Source: an uncultured Bacilli bacterium
Lineage (GTDB): Bacteria > Bacillota_I > Bacilli_A > RF39 > UBA660
Assembly (NCBI GenBank): GCA_947631895.1
Contig: CANRMU010000008.1
Span: forward strand, 1 to 18,051
DNA length: 18,051 nucleotides
Direction of reading: 5' to 3'
The translations under genes and the position numbers were made by a program. The notes beneath the pieces were generated by a model. The model worked only from the letters and a program-made list of their open reading frames with translations, was not told the DNA's origin and ran no database searches. Position 1 is the stretch's first letter. Each line of letters opens with the position of its first letter. Below, piece by piece: positions 1 to 7,914 of the stretch.

Positions 1-255
1 ACCTTTTTTACTTTGGTAATTAGAAGTTTTATTTTTATTAAGGAAAATTTATGTAATATAATGGCTGGTAGTGGTGTTAAAGTAATACATGGCGAATGCA
101 TTGGGAATATTGACCCATATATTGAATGGATAAAATAGTTATCTTACATTCCAAAATTTCAAAAAGAAAGAATCCAATACTTAAATTCTAAAACAGTCGA
201 AGAATTAACATTAGAAGAAATTGATGAACTAAGAACATATAAATATCAAAAGAAA
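1..255 (+). pseudogene. Open frame upstream of the 256-642 ORF, broken by an in-frame TAG
   Basis: The reading frame of the 256-642 ORF is open back to the window edge except for a single TAG at 136-138. Before the TAG it reads from a possible ATG at 61 (MAGSGVKVIHGE...); after it, a lysine- and glutamate-rich stretch (SYIPKFQKERIQYL..., then EELTLEEIDELRTY) runs without interruption into the ORF. A purine-rich AAGGA at 40-44 lies somewhat far from ATG 61. The simplest reading is a nonsense mutation or decaying gene. Separate ORFs are also possible. Function not recognised. Confidence 0.35.
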
Positions 256-642
256 ATGTTAGAATTATTTAAAATATATGGAACAAATAAAATTTCTAAA
301 GAAGAATATATGGAAGTTTATAACTATATGGAATCCGAATCTATAGATAAATTAATGATAAGCAAATTATCTAAACAAGAGCTTAAATATGCAAAAGAAC
401 AAATACAGTATTTTCGTAAAATATCAAGTGAAGAATTACGAAAAAAAGTTAAAATTGAACAAAAAGAAGAAAATTATCTAAATTTATCTATGGTAGATTC
501 TTATATTTTACATTTAATATCAAGAATTGATAATGCAAGAAATACCGCAAAACTTAATAATGATATAAAGCGTGAACTTGAAAAAAACGATATTATGTTA
601 CGAAAAAGCATTTATTACGCTGCTCATCCTTATAACTATTAA
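256..642 (+). CDS. Hypothetical protein, possibly the 3' part of a broken gene
   Basis: A 128-residue ORF encoding a charged, probably all-helical protein rich in Lys, Glu, Ile and Tyr, with no membrane segment or signal peptide. No family is recognised. The ATG at 256 lacks a convincing ribosome binding site: the preceding bases are A-rich (AAAAGAAA) with no GGAGG-like core. The same frame continues upstream for 39 codons to a TAG at 136-138, so 256 may be only the first ATG after a disruption. The C-terminus ends in AAHPYNY. It is convergent with the DUF421 gene, with only 9 nt between the stop codons and no strong terminator hairpin. Whether an intact protein is made is uncertain. Confidence 0.5.
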   Translation: MLELFKIYGTNKISKEEYMEVYNYMESESIDKLMISKLSKQELKYAKEQIQYFRKISSEELRKKVKIEQKEENYLNLSMVDSYILHLISRIDNARNTAKLNNDIKRELEKNDIMLRKSIYYAAHPYNY

Positions 643-651
643 TTAATTAAT

Positions 652-1326
652 TTATTTACTTAACAAAGTTATTTTAGAATTACAATCAATTGATAATAAA
701 GCAACATTATCAATTTTTTGTTGTTTTTCTTTTAAATAATTATTAAGCCATTTTATATTCTTATTAGCATTACTTAATTCTTCTTCATTTAAAACTCCAT
801 CAACAATTACTAAATAATTTAAAGTTTGTTTACTACTATTCTTCTTTATATTATTTTTTAAATCATTACTAGTAATAGGCTGTGAATCTCCTTTTAATAA
901 AACTGACATATCACCAGAAGGTTCTAATAAAACACAATCAAGTTCATTAACATCAAAACACCCCTTTAACCTACATCCTTCTAAAACTTTACTAACATTT
1001 AATTTACACTTTTCTAAATTTTCAAAAATAAAATTATTATTAGAAAATAATACAACAGGTTCACCATCCATAACTTCCGATATATTATGATTATAATAAG
1101 AAAGCAAAGAAATAATATATCCAATTCCTCCAAAAACTATTACAGCTAAAATTCCATCATACAAAGGAGTATCAAGACTTATCACACTATCAGCCGCAAT
1201 AGAACCAATAGTAATACTTAAAATATAATCATATAAAGTTAAATTCTTAATTTGTTTTTTACCAAGTAATTTAACAACAATAAATAATACTATGAACATA
1301 ATTAAAGAACGTATAATAATTTCCAT
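652..1326 (-). CDS. DUF421 (YetF/YrbG-like) membrane protein
   Basis: A 224-residue protein with the DUF421/YetF layout. There are three N-terminal hydrophobic segments (about residues 4-20, 34-50 and 58-77), including the family-typical stretch GKKQIKNLTLYDYILSITIG around 22-41. A soluble C-terminal region (about 85-224) contains DGEPVVLFSNN and the LDCVLLEPSGDMSVLLKG block seen in the family. The biochemical function of these proteins is not established; they are small Bacillota membrane proteins with a cytosolic domain. The start is supported by AGGTGATGGT directly before the ATG. It lies 52 nt downstream of the TPR gene on the same strand with no clear terminator between, so it may be the last gene of the MoxR/VWA transcript. 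Its link to that module is inference only. Confidence 0.85.
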   Translation of the reverse strand: MEIIIRSLIMFIVLFIVVKLLGKKQIKNLTLYDYILSITIGSIAADSVISLDTPLYDGILAVIVFGGIGYIISLLSYYNHNISEVMDGEPVVLFSNNNFIFENLEKCKLNVSKVLEGCRLKGCFDVNELDCVLLEPSGDMSVLLKGDSQPITSNDLKNNIKKNSSKQTLNYLVIVDGVLNEEELSNANKNIKWLNNYLKEKQQKIDNVALLSIDCNSKITLLSK

Positions 1327-1378
1327 ACCATCACCTAAAAATTAATATGTTCTAATCTTTAAAATTTATACAATCCTA

Positions 1379-1987
1379 TTACCATCTTTTTCCAGAATAA
1401 TAAGAATAATTACCCATATTTTCATATTCATTTAAATCAGATTGTCGATTTTGATTAGCCTTTTTTTCTATTTCTTTTAATTGTTCTTCAACATTTTCTT
1501 GATTTTCTTCATTCTTTAATTGATTTTGTAAATCAGTAATTTCTTTTTCTAATTTTTCAGCTTCTTTACTATACCCACTATCATCAATACTAGATGCACA
1601 ACTATTATTATATAAATTATTTTTAGCTTCTTGTAATTGTGCATAAATTTCATTATAACTATTAGAACTAATATTTTTTATTAAACTTAAAGATAAATTA
1701 ATTCTAATATCACATACTTTATTTTGAGGAGGATTTTTTTCTAAAGCTTTTTGATATTTTAATATTGCTTCTTCAAATTCATTATTTTGATATAAAATAT
1801 TTCCATCATTATAATAGACAATATAACTTTCTATAAAATTTAAAAAATATAAAGATTTTACCATAACTCTATTATATATTTTATTATTATAATTTATAAT
1901 AATAATTTCATTTATAGTAAAAGTCACAAGTAATTTAATTAGTATAATACTTAATGATATTAAAATAATTTTTAAAATTTTTTTCAT
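1379..1987 (-). CDS. Membrane-anchored TPR protein (BatC-like position)
   Basis: A 202-residue protein with a strongly hydrophobic N-terminus (about 4-34), consistent with a membrane anchor. It has one recognisable tetratricopeptide repeat (about 59-92, NILYQNNEFEEAILKYQKAL), two cysteines (92 and 130), and a long charged, Gln/Asn/Glu-rich segment (about 140-185) likely to form a coiled coil. The C-terminus is polar (NYSYYSGKRW). It overlaps the upstream VWA gene by 4 nt (ATGA), so the two are translationally coupled. In Bat (aerotolerance-type) operons a TPR protein follows the two VWA proteins, and this gene sits in that place. I infer a scaffold role with the VWA proteins at the membrane. 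Sequence similarity to BatC beyond the TPR cannot be judged by eye. Confidence 0.75.
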   Translation of the reverse strand: MKKILKIILISLSIILIKLLVTFTINEIIIINYNNKIYNRVMVKSLYFLNFIESYIVYYNDGNILYQNNEFEEAILKYQKALEKNPPQNKVCDIRINLSLSLIKNISSNSYNEIYAQLQEAKNNLYNNSCASSIDDSGYSKEAEKLEKEITDLQNQLKNEENQENVEEQLKEIEKKANQNRQSDLNEYENMGNYSYYSGKRW

Positions 1988-2922
1988 ATAGTTTTCCCCT
2001 TTAATTTATTAAATTCAATTATAATTAATATTAAAAGAGGCCATACTAAAAAATAATAAGTATCTTCATATGAACTTTTATCATTAGATTCTAAATTATT
2101 ATTAATCATCTTTTTAATTTCCTCTAATTTTTTATTAATATTATTTTGTTTTTCCATATGAATATATTCTACATTCATATCATTAGCAATCTTTTTTAAA
2201 TTATTTTCATCTATTTTAGATATTGCTTTTTCAAAACTATTATCATAATCCATTATATATTCTTCATTATCCGTAAATCTATCTTTAGCTATCATATATC
2301 CACCTTTATTAGTACCATATCCTAATACAGCACCATTTTTAATATATTTAGAAATATCTTTATAACTTTCTAAACTAGAATTATCAGTTATTTCACCATC
2401 ACTTATAAAAAATATTAAACTAATTCTATCTTCTTTATCTAAAGAAGATTTTAAAGATGACATAATAGTTTCAATTGGCATATTTAATGAAGAACCTTTA
2501 GCAAATAATTCACTAATAGGTTCTATTATATCAACAGATTCTATAGTTAAATTAATATCTTTAGTATAAGGTATTATAACCTTGGCAGTATTATTGAAAG
2601 TTATTATGGAAAATCTTGCTCCATTTAATTTATTTATAATAAATTTACAATCTTCTTTAACAGCCATTAATCTTTTATCTGAACCATTATAATCTAAAGC
2701 ATTCATACTTATTGTATTATCTATTACAAATAATACATCTAAATTATTAGTTAAACTTAGAGATTTATTAGAAGGAATCATAATCCTAATATTTATTAAA
2801 AATAATAGTATAACAATAGCTATTTGGCCAAAATTTTTCTTATTATTTTTTAAAATTATCAAAATCATTATTATACAAATTACTAACATTATCCAAATTG
2901 GTATAATTGGAAATAATCTCAT
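1984..2922 (-). CDS. VWA-domain membrane protein (BatB-like)
   Basis: A 312-residue protein with two N-terminal transmembrane helices (about 5-25 and 32-49), a von Willebrand factor A domain (about 60-260), and one C-terminal helix (about 288-304) followed by a short basic tail. The MIDAS metal site reads DNTIS at 68-72, so Thr replaces the usual first Ser of DxSxS. The later parts are AKGSSLNMPIET (141-152) and SDGE (174-177), which fit the MIDAS loop pattern. It should present a metal-dependent protein-binding face near the membrane. The start abuts the stop of the preceding VWA gene (TAA then ATG), with AAGGTGAT as ribosome site inside that gene's end. The order MoxR, DUF58, VWA, VWA, TPR supports a Bat-type role. 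Confidence 0.9.
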   Translation of the reverse strand: MRLFPIIPIWIMLVICIIMILIILKNNKKNFGQIAIVILLFLINIRIMIPSNKSLSLTNNLDVLFVIDNTISMNALDYNGSDKRLMAVKEDCKFIINKLNGARFSIITFNNTAKVIIPYTKDINLTIESVDIIEPISELFAKGSSLNMPIETIMSSLKSSLDKEDRISLIFFISDGEITDNSSLESYKDISKYIKNGAVLGYGTNKGGYMIAKDRFTDNEEYIMDYDNSFEKAISKIDENNLKKIANDMNVEYIHMEKQNNINKKLEEIKKMINNNLESNDKSSYEDTYYFLVWPLLILIIIEFNKLKGKTI

Positions 2923-3924
2923 TTAAATCACCTTCTTACTAATTAAAATAAATCCTAAAATAGAAATTATTAATATAATAAAAGGAATTTGAGGAATATC
3001 TACTTTCTTAGTTTGAGTTTGATTTTTTAATAATGATTTAGTTGTTGATTCAATATCTTTAACAATATTATCAACTGTTAATGTAGAATGTTCATAAAAC
3101 TTTCCACCAGTTTTTAATACAGCATTTAAAAATGTCTCTCTATCTTCACTATTCATTATTTTTGTACCAATGCCATAAACTTTAATTCCCTTATTTTTAC
3201 TTATTTGAGCTGCTTCTTCTAATGTTACAATTGGATTACCTGCTAAATCATTATCAGTTGATAAAATAATTATTCTTGTTCTTTCTTCTTCTAAATTAGA
3301 AAAATTATAGACACAAGACGCTAATCCATCTCCTATTAAAGAACTTCCTCTTGTTTCATTATCTTCTAATGTTCCACTATAAATATAATTCCTAACATAA
3401 GAAAAATTATCAATATCATCAGATGTTGAATTATTAGCTTGAATAGATTTTTTAATTTCTTCTAAAATACTAATAACATAATTGTAATCATCAGTTAAAG
3501 GTACTAAAACCACAGATGAAGTATTAAATATAGAAATACCAAATCTTTCCCCATTAAGTTTTTTTACCGTTTCTTTTAAATTTTCAACTAATTCTAAATT
3601 TAATTCATCAACTGAAGCCGAAACATCCATACATAAAAATATATCTCTATTATACTGATCATTATTAATTGTATCAATCTTTACTAATCTTGATATTAAA
3701 ATAGTACAAGCTATAATACTACATCCAAATATTATATAAATAATTTTTTTTATTAAATTAAATTCTTTAACCTTCTTTTTATAATAATTAGAATTCTTTA
3801 TATAATTAGTATTAGCTATTTTAGAACCAATTGTATAATTTTCTTTCTTTTTTTTATTAATAATAAAATATATAATTATTCCAATACTTATAATAATAAG
3901 AAAAAACGGATATCTTAATGCCAT
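2923..3924 (-). CDS. VWA-domain membrane protein (BatA-like)
   Basis: A 333-residue protein with a hydrophobic N-terminal helix (about 6-22), a second helix (about 60-80), a VWA domain (about 92-290) and a C-terminal helix (about 311-329). The MIDAS is canonical: DVSAS at 100-104, GSSLIGDGL at 193-201 and the Asp-containing STDND at 222-226. This is the classic two-TM, VWA, TM layout of BatA-type proteins. Its start overlaps the end of the upstream small membrane protein gene by 10 nt, and its stop is immediately followed by the next VWA gene, so translation is tightly coupled. The partner MoxR ATPase in the same operon presumably remodels the VWA complex. The target is unknown. Confidence 0.9.
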   Translation of the reverse strand: MALRYPFFLIIISIGIIIYFIINKKKKENYTIGSKIANTNYIKNSNYYKKKVKEFNLIKKIIYIIFGCSIIACTILISRLVKIDTINNDQYNRDIFLCMDVSASVDELNLELVENLKETVKKLNGERFGISIFNTSSVVLVPLTDDYNYVISILEEIKKSIQANNSTSDDIDNFSYVRNYIYSGTLEDNETRGSSLIGDGLASCVYNFSNLEEERTRIIILSTDNDLAGNPIVTLEEAAQISKNKGIKVYGIGTKIMNSEDRETFLNAVLKTGGKFYEHSTLTVDNIVKDIESTTKSLLKNQTQTKKVDIPQIPFIILIISILGFILISKKVI

Positions 3925-4370
3925 TTTTCTATCACCATCCTTGTTTTATTAATTGATTCTAAAATATTTCCTTTAGAAATTTTAGAAAATTCTGGATCAT
4001 AATATTCACTTACTAATTGATATAAAATTGGCATATTTATTAATGATATATCTTTTAATGTATAATATTGCACTTTTATATTAGTTGTTTCATATATAAA
4101 ATTTCTAATTATTTTACTTAATTCTTGATAAGCCTTTCTACTAGTTATTTTATTATTTTTTAAATCATTTAATAAATTATCTACTAAAGATAAATAATTA
4201 TTTTTAATCATCATTAAATCTTTAGAATTAGGAATAATTAATTCTTCTTTTACTTTTTGTTTTTTAAAAAATTTTATTAATATTAAATCTATTATTATAA
4301 ATATTATTATAATAATTATATACATGAATGAATATGAAAATAATGGTCTTAATTCAGTGGTTACTTGCAT
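3915..4370 (-). CDS. Small single-pass membrane protein of the MoxR/VWA operon (DUF4381-like position)
   Basis: I place the start at the ATG at 4370-4368 (MQVTTELRPLF...), giving 151 residues. GGAGG lies 9 nt upstream of it, whereas the longer ORF start at 4394 has no ribosome site and would itself encode the Shine-Dalgarno sequence. A short N-terminal segment is followed by a very hydrophobic Ile-rich helix (about 14-36), a basic KFFKKQK stop-transfer region and a cytosolic helical domain. This is the size, layout and operon position of DUF4381-type proteins in MoxR/VWA loci, but sequence similarity is not strong enough for me to assert the family. It overlaps the DUF58 gene by 17 nt and the BatA-like gene by 10 nt. 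Confidence 0.7.
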   Translation of the reverse strand: MQVTTELRPLFSYSFMYIIIIIIFIIIDLILIKFFKKQKVKEELIIPNSKDLMMIKNNYLSLVDNLLNDLKNNKITSRKAYQELSKIIRNFIYETTNIKVQYYTLKDISLINMPILYQLVSEYYDPEFSKISKGNILESINKTRMVIEKWH

Positions 4371-5226
4371 ACTTATGTTCCTCCAATAATTCAATTATTT
4401 TAATATTTATTTCTTGTTTAGAACTTATAGATGTCATACAAATATTATTTTTTTTAAGCATAGATAAATTCTCTTTTAAAAGTTCTTCTCTTAATTGATG
4501 TTCTACTTCATTTAATTTTTTATCTTTTAATAAAAAATTAGAAACATATTCATTTAATGAAACATCAAAAACATTTTCGCCAAACATATAATTATCATTA
4601 ATATTTATTAACATTACATCATGTCTTTGATTTAACTTTTTTAATATTTGACTTTTAACATTATCAATTCCATTCATATCAGTAACAATAAAAATAATCA
4701 TTCTTTTAGAAATATTTTTAAAGACATATTCTAATAACTCATTTATATCAACATCATTCATACTTGCATATCTATCATATTCCCATAAATACTCTTCTAA
4801 ATTATATAAATTATACTTAAAAGGTTTAAAATGAATTTTATCATCTTCTTTTAAAGTCATTCCTACATAATCATTATTTTTAATAGCCAAATAGCCAATC
4901 GTGCCTGCAATATATAAAGCAAGTTCTTTTTTACTTTCATGAAAATCTGTATCAGCATCCATCTTTTTTCCAGTATCCATAATTAACATTATATTATGTT
5001 TTTTTTCTGCAATAAATTGTTTAACTAATAAGGTACCACTTCTTGCTGATGATTTCCAATCAATATCTTTAACATCATCATTAATAACATATTCCCGTAA
5101 ATTTTCAAAATTTAAACTTTTTCCTTTATAAACTGATTTATAAGTTCCATCTAAAATATTTGTTGTTTTTTTATTTGAATAGATAGAAATATTAGCTTTA
5201 ATTTTATTAATATAATTAAGTTTCAT
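4354..5226 (-). CDS. DUF58-domain protein
   Basis: A 290-residue soluble protein with the DUF58 signature at about 44-71 (REYVINDDVKDIDWKSSARS, then GTLLVKQF). It is followed by a VWA-like fold whose metal-site region reads LIMDTGKKM (81-89), so the MIDAS looks degenerate. The second half includes RMIIFIVTDMNG, typical of the family. DUF58 proteins are usually encoded beside MoxR ATPases and VWA proteins and are thought to act as adaptors. The ATG overlaps the moxR stop by 4 nt (ATGA). The upstream GGAG of the moxR 3' end provides the ribosome site. The family usually carries N-terminal transmembrane helices, but none is visible here; it begins directly with a polar segment, so this is the short cytosolic form. 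Confidence 0.9.
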   Translation of the reverse strand: MKLNYINKIKANISIYSNKKTTNILDGTYKSVYKGKSLNFENLREYVINDDVKDIDWKSSARSGTLLVKQFIAEKKHNIMLIMDTGKKMDADTDFHESKKELALYIAGTIGYLAIKNNDYVGMTLKEDDKIHFKPFKYNLYNLEEYLWEYDRYASMNDVDINELLEYVFKNISKRMIIFIVTDMNGIDNVKSQILKKLNQRHDVMLININDNYMFGENVFDVSLNEYVSNFLLKDKKLNEVEHQLREELLKENLSMLKKNNICMTSISSKQEINIKIIELLEEHKYASNH

Positions 5227-6215
5227 GGAGTATTAACCGCTCCAAAAATTGCATCAATTATTTGTTCAACAGTTACATTATCCGCAATAGCTGAAAAGTT
5301 AAGCGATATTCTATGTCTCAAAACACTATATTTTAATTCGACGATATCTTCGGGAATTACATGAGTTCGACCATTAATTAAAGCTAAAGCTTTAGCACAT
5401 TGCATAAAAGCTATAGTACCTCTAGTACTAGATCCTAAATTAATATATTCAGCTAAATTTTTATCTATATAATTTTTAGGATAACGTGTTGCTAAAATAA
5501 TCTGTGAAATATAATTCTTTATAGAATCATCAATATATACTTTATCAGTTAAGTTTTGCAAAAATTTTAAATCTTCTAATTTAGATATAGCTTGAATATT
5601 ATTAAATACCTTTTTTTCAATTCTATTTAATATTTCTATCTCTTCAGCCGCAGTAGGATATTGAACTTTTTCTTTTAGTAAAAAACGATCTAATTGAGCT
5701 TCTGCCAATAGATATGTTCCTTCTTGTTCAATGGGATTTTGAGTAGCTATTACTATAAATACTTCTGGTAATTTATAAATTTTACCATCAATAGTAATTT
5801 GTCTTTCTTGCATAGCTTCTAGAGTTGCACTTTGAGTTTTAGCACTTGAACGATTAATTTCGTCTAATAAAACAAAATTAGCATATATCGGACCTATTTT
5901 AGTTTCAAAACTATTATTAGAATAATTAAATATCTGTGTTCCTATTATATCGCTTGGTAATAAATCAGGAGTACATTGAATTCTAGAAAATTTACCATTT
6001 ACAGCTTCAGTTAAAACTTTAGCGGCAGTAGTCTTAGCAAGTCCGGGAACAGATTCTAATAAAATATGACCATTTGCCATCAAAGCAATTAATAAAGATT
6101 TTTCTAATTTTGTTTGACCTACTATTCTTTGAGAATAATAAGTAAATAAGTTATTGATAATTACTTTACTACGATTTATTTCTTCTTGAGAAATATTATT
6201 TAGATCTTGATTCAC
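5223..6215 (-). CDS. MoxR-family AAA+ ATPase
   Basis: A 330-residue AAA+ ATPase of the MoxR family. Walker A is the family-typical SVPGLAKTT at 55-63 (Ala in place of the usual Gly before Lys). Walker B is VLLDEINRSSAKTQ at 115-128, sensor 1 is ATQNPIEQEG at 157-166, and LDRF is at 175-178. A C-terminal helical lid follows. It should act as an ATP-driven chaperone-like partner of the VWA proteins encoded downstream. I take the start as GTG at 6215-6213 with AAGG 7 nt upstream. It is the first gene of a six-gene - strand operon with overlapping or abutting junctions. It diverges from the sirtuin gene across about 100 nt of AT-rich spacer. Confidence 0.95.
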   Translation of the reverse strand: MNQDLNNISQEEINRSKVIINNLFTYYSQRIVGQTKLEKSLLIALMANGHILLESVPGLAKTTAAKVLTEAVNGKFSRIQCTPDLLPSDIIGTQIFNYSNNSFETKIGPIYANFVLLDEINRSSAKTQSATLEAMQERQITIDGKIYKLPEVFIVIATQNPIEQEGTYLLAEAQLDRFLLKEKVQYPTAAEEIEILNRIEKKVFNNIQAISKLEDLKFLQNLTDKVYIDDSIKNYISQIILATRYPKNYIDKNLAEYINLGSSTRGTIAFMQCAKALALINGRTHVIPEDIVELKYSVLRHRISLNFSAIADNVTVEQIIDAIFGAVNTP

Positions 6216-6318
6216 CCTTACACCTTCTTTTTATTTTTTTACTACTAATAGTTTATATTATTTTAATAAAAATCACAAGTTTAATTATTAATATGATATA
6301 TTTAATTAGGTGATTGTT
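6216..6318. promoter_or_regulatory. Divergent intergenic region between moxR-like and sirtuin genes
   Basis: About 100 nt of AT-rich spacer must hold both divergent promoters. On the + strand TATGAT at 6292-6297 is a fair -10 element for the sirtuin, but I see no good -35. On the - strand a TTGTGA followed by TATAAA or TAAACT is a weak candidate for moxR. No operator-like palindrome stands out. Confidence 0.3.
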
Positions 6319-7035
6319 ATGGATAAAGTAAAAGATTTACAAAAAATGATTGATGAAGTTGATAACATTGTTTTCTTTGGCGGTGCAGGAGTTTCAACTG
6401 ATAGTGGTATTAAAGATTTTAGAGGTAAAAATGGTCTTTATAAAATGAAATTAAAATATCCTGCTGAAGTGATGCTTAGTAGTTCAATGTTTTATAATGA
6501 AACAGAAGAGTTTTATAAATTTTATAAAGAAAATTTAAATAGTTTAGACATTTTACCAAATGCCACTCATAACTATTTAACTAAATTAGAAAAACAAGGC
6601 AAACTAAAAGCAATTATTACTCAAAATATTGATGGATTACATCAAAAAAGTGGCAGCAAAAATGTCTATGAAATTCATGGTTCAATTTTAAAAAATCATT
6701 GTTTAAAATGTCATAAATTTTTTGATGGTAATTATGTATTTCAAAGCGAAGGGGTTCCAACTTGTGATGAATGTGGTGGTCTTATTAAACCAGATGTTGT
6801 TTTATATGGGGAAAGTCTACCTGATTGTTTTAACAAAGCTATAGAAAAAATAAGAAATGCCCAAATGTTAATTGTTGCCAGCACTAGTTTAACGGTCGAA
6901 CCAGCAAGTAGCTTAGTAAATTTATTTAATGGAAAATATTTAGTTATCATTAATAATGAAAAAACTAGATATGACTATAAAGCTAATCTAGTTATTAATG
7001 ATAATTTAAAAAAAGTTTTTAAAGAATTAAAATAA
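6319..7035 (+). CDS. cobB: NAD-dependent protein deacylase, Sir2/CobB family
   Basis: The start is taken at ATG 6319, which has AGGTGA 5 nt upstream; the GTG at 6310 lies inside that ribosome site. The 238-residue protein is a complete sirtuin. The NAD-binding GAGVSTDSGIKDFRG is at 22-36, TQNIDGLHQKSG at 101-112, and the catalytic His at 120 in EIHGS. Four zinc cysteines are arranged as two CxxC pairs (128/131 and 149/152). KPDVVLYGE (157-165) and the nucleotide-binding STSLTVEPAS complete the fold. It removes acyl groups from lysines, using NAD+ and releasing nicotinamide and O-acyl-ADP-ribose. It is a single-gene + strand unit, divergent from moxR and convergent with the SWIM gene; nothing in the context suggests a special role. 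Confidence 0.95.
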   Translation: MDKVKDLQKMIDEVDNIVFFGGAGVSTDSGIKDFRGKNGLYKMKLKYPAEVMLSSSMFYNETEEFYKFYKENLNSLDILPNATHNYLTKLEKQGKLKAIITQNIDGLHQKSGSKNVYEIHGSILKNHCLKCHKFFDGNYVFQSEGVPTCDECGGLIKPDVVLYGESLPDCFNKAIEKIRNAQMLIVASTSLTVEPASSLVNLFNGKYLVIINNEKTRYDYKANLVINDNLKKVFKELK

Positions 7036-7060
7036 AAAACTATTTTTTATATGAAATTTA

Positions 7061-7900
7061 TTACTTAACACTTAACATAATATCTTCTAAATAATAGTTA
7101 TTATAAAAATCATCTTTTTCAAGCTCTACTATCCACTTATTAATTTTATCTTTAATTTGCTTTTTAGATTTTCGATATGTAACTCTTAAAAACATTCCAA
7201 TCATTGGTAATATATCAATAAACTTTTCATCTTCATTTAATTTATTAGTATCTTTATAAGCATTAATTATAGCTTGAATAATATTTAAAACTTCATCAAA
7301 ATAATTACTTTTAATATATTGTTTTATCCGTTTTAAATATGAATCTGTTAAAGAAAAGTATTCATCATCTAATATTATTGAATTATATAAATTATTATAA
7401 TAAAAATCATATTTTTGAATAGGATAATACTTTCTAAAATAATTTGTAAATGTATTCATTTCAAAAACCACATTATCCATACCTATATTTGATAATAAAT
7501 ATTTTTTAATTTCCTCTGCTGGTACTTTTTCTAAAATAGTTTTAAAATTACTATCTTGTTCTTTAATTTTTTCTTTTAATTCAATTTCAGAATAATCTTT
7601 ATTACTAATAGCCATTAAAGTTGCATATTCATGTTTACAATTAAATGTACAAGGACAACTACAATTATAATCTATTCCTGAGTCTTTTACTTCTAAAACT
7701 ACATTATAAGGTTTTAATCCATTGCCCATTACTTTAGCAATATATTTATTTTGACATTTAAATACACTTATAACATTATTAGAATAATAATATTCAGAAC
7801 CTCTTTTCCTTATTTCATAATTAAAATCTTTATCATAATCTTTTAATAAATCTTCTTCATCTTTAAAAATTTTTTCATCTAATTCTGTATCAATTATCAT
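7061..7900 (-). CDS. SWIM zinc-finger domain protein
   Basis: A 279-residue protein with an N-terminal SWIM-type zinc finger. Cysteines at 80, 82 and 88 and His 90 give the CxCxnCxH pattern, within a preceding strand-rich segment (about 31-76) typical of SWIM proteins. The remaining C-terminal part (about 105-279) is helical, charged and unrecognised. SWIM domains bind DNA or proteins; small stand-alone bacterial members are functionally obscure. The start is clear: GGGAGG lies 8 nt before the ATG. It lies 14 nt downstream of the nifJ stop on the same strand, with its ribosome site filling the gap, so it is almost certainly co-transcribed with nifJ. Only about 25 nt separate it from the convergent sirtuin stop, with a weak AT-only hairpin around 7034-7051. 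Confidence 0.85.
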   Translation of the reverse strand: MIIDTELDEKIFKDEEDLLKDYDKDFNYEIRKRGSEYYYSNNVISVFKCQNKYIAKVMGNGLKPYNVVLEVKDSGIDYNCSCPCTFNCKHEYATLMAISNKDYSEIELKEKIKEQDSNFKTILEKVPAEEIKKYLLSNIGMDNVVFEMNTFTNYFRKYYPIQKYDFYYNNLYNSIILDDEYFSLTDSYLKRIKQYIKSNYFDEVLNIIQAIINAYKDTNKLNEDEKFIDILPMIGMFLRVTYRKSKKQIKDKINKWIVELEKDDFYNNYYLEDIMLSVK

Positions 7901-7914
7901 CTATAAAACCTCCC

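Noticed and set aside
6741..6950. 69-codon - strand ORF inside the sirtuin gene
   Set aside because: Antisense shadow of the zinc-binding and NAD-binding region of an intact sirtuin; no ribosome site or family match.
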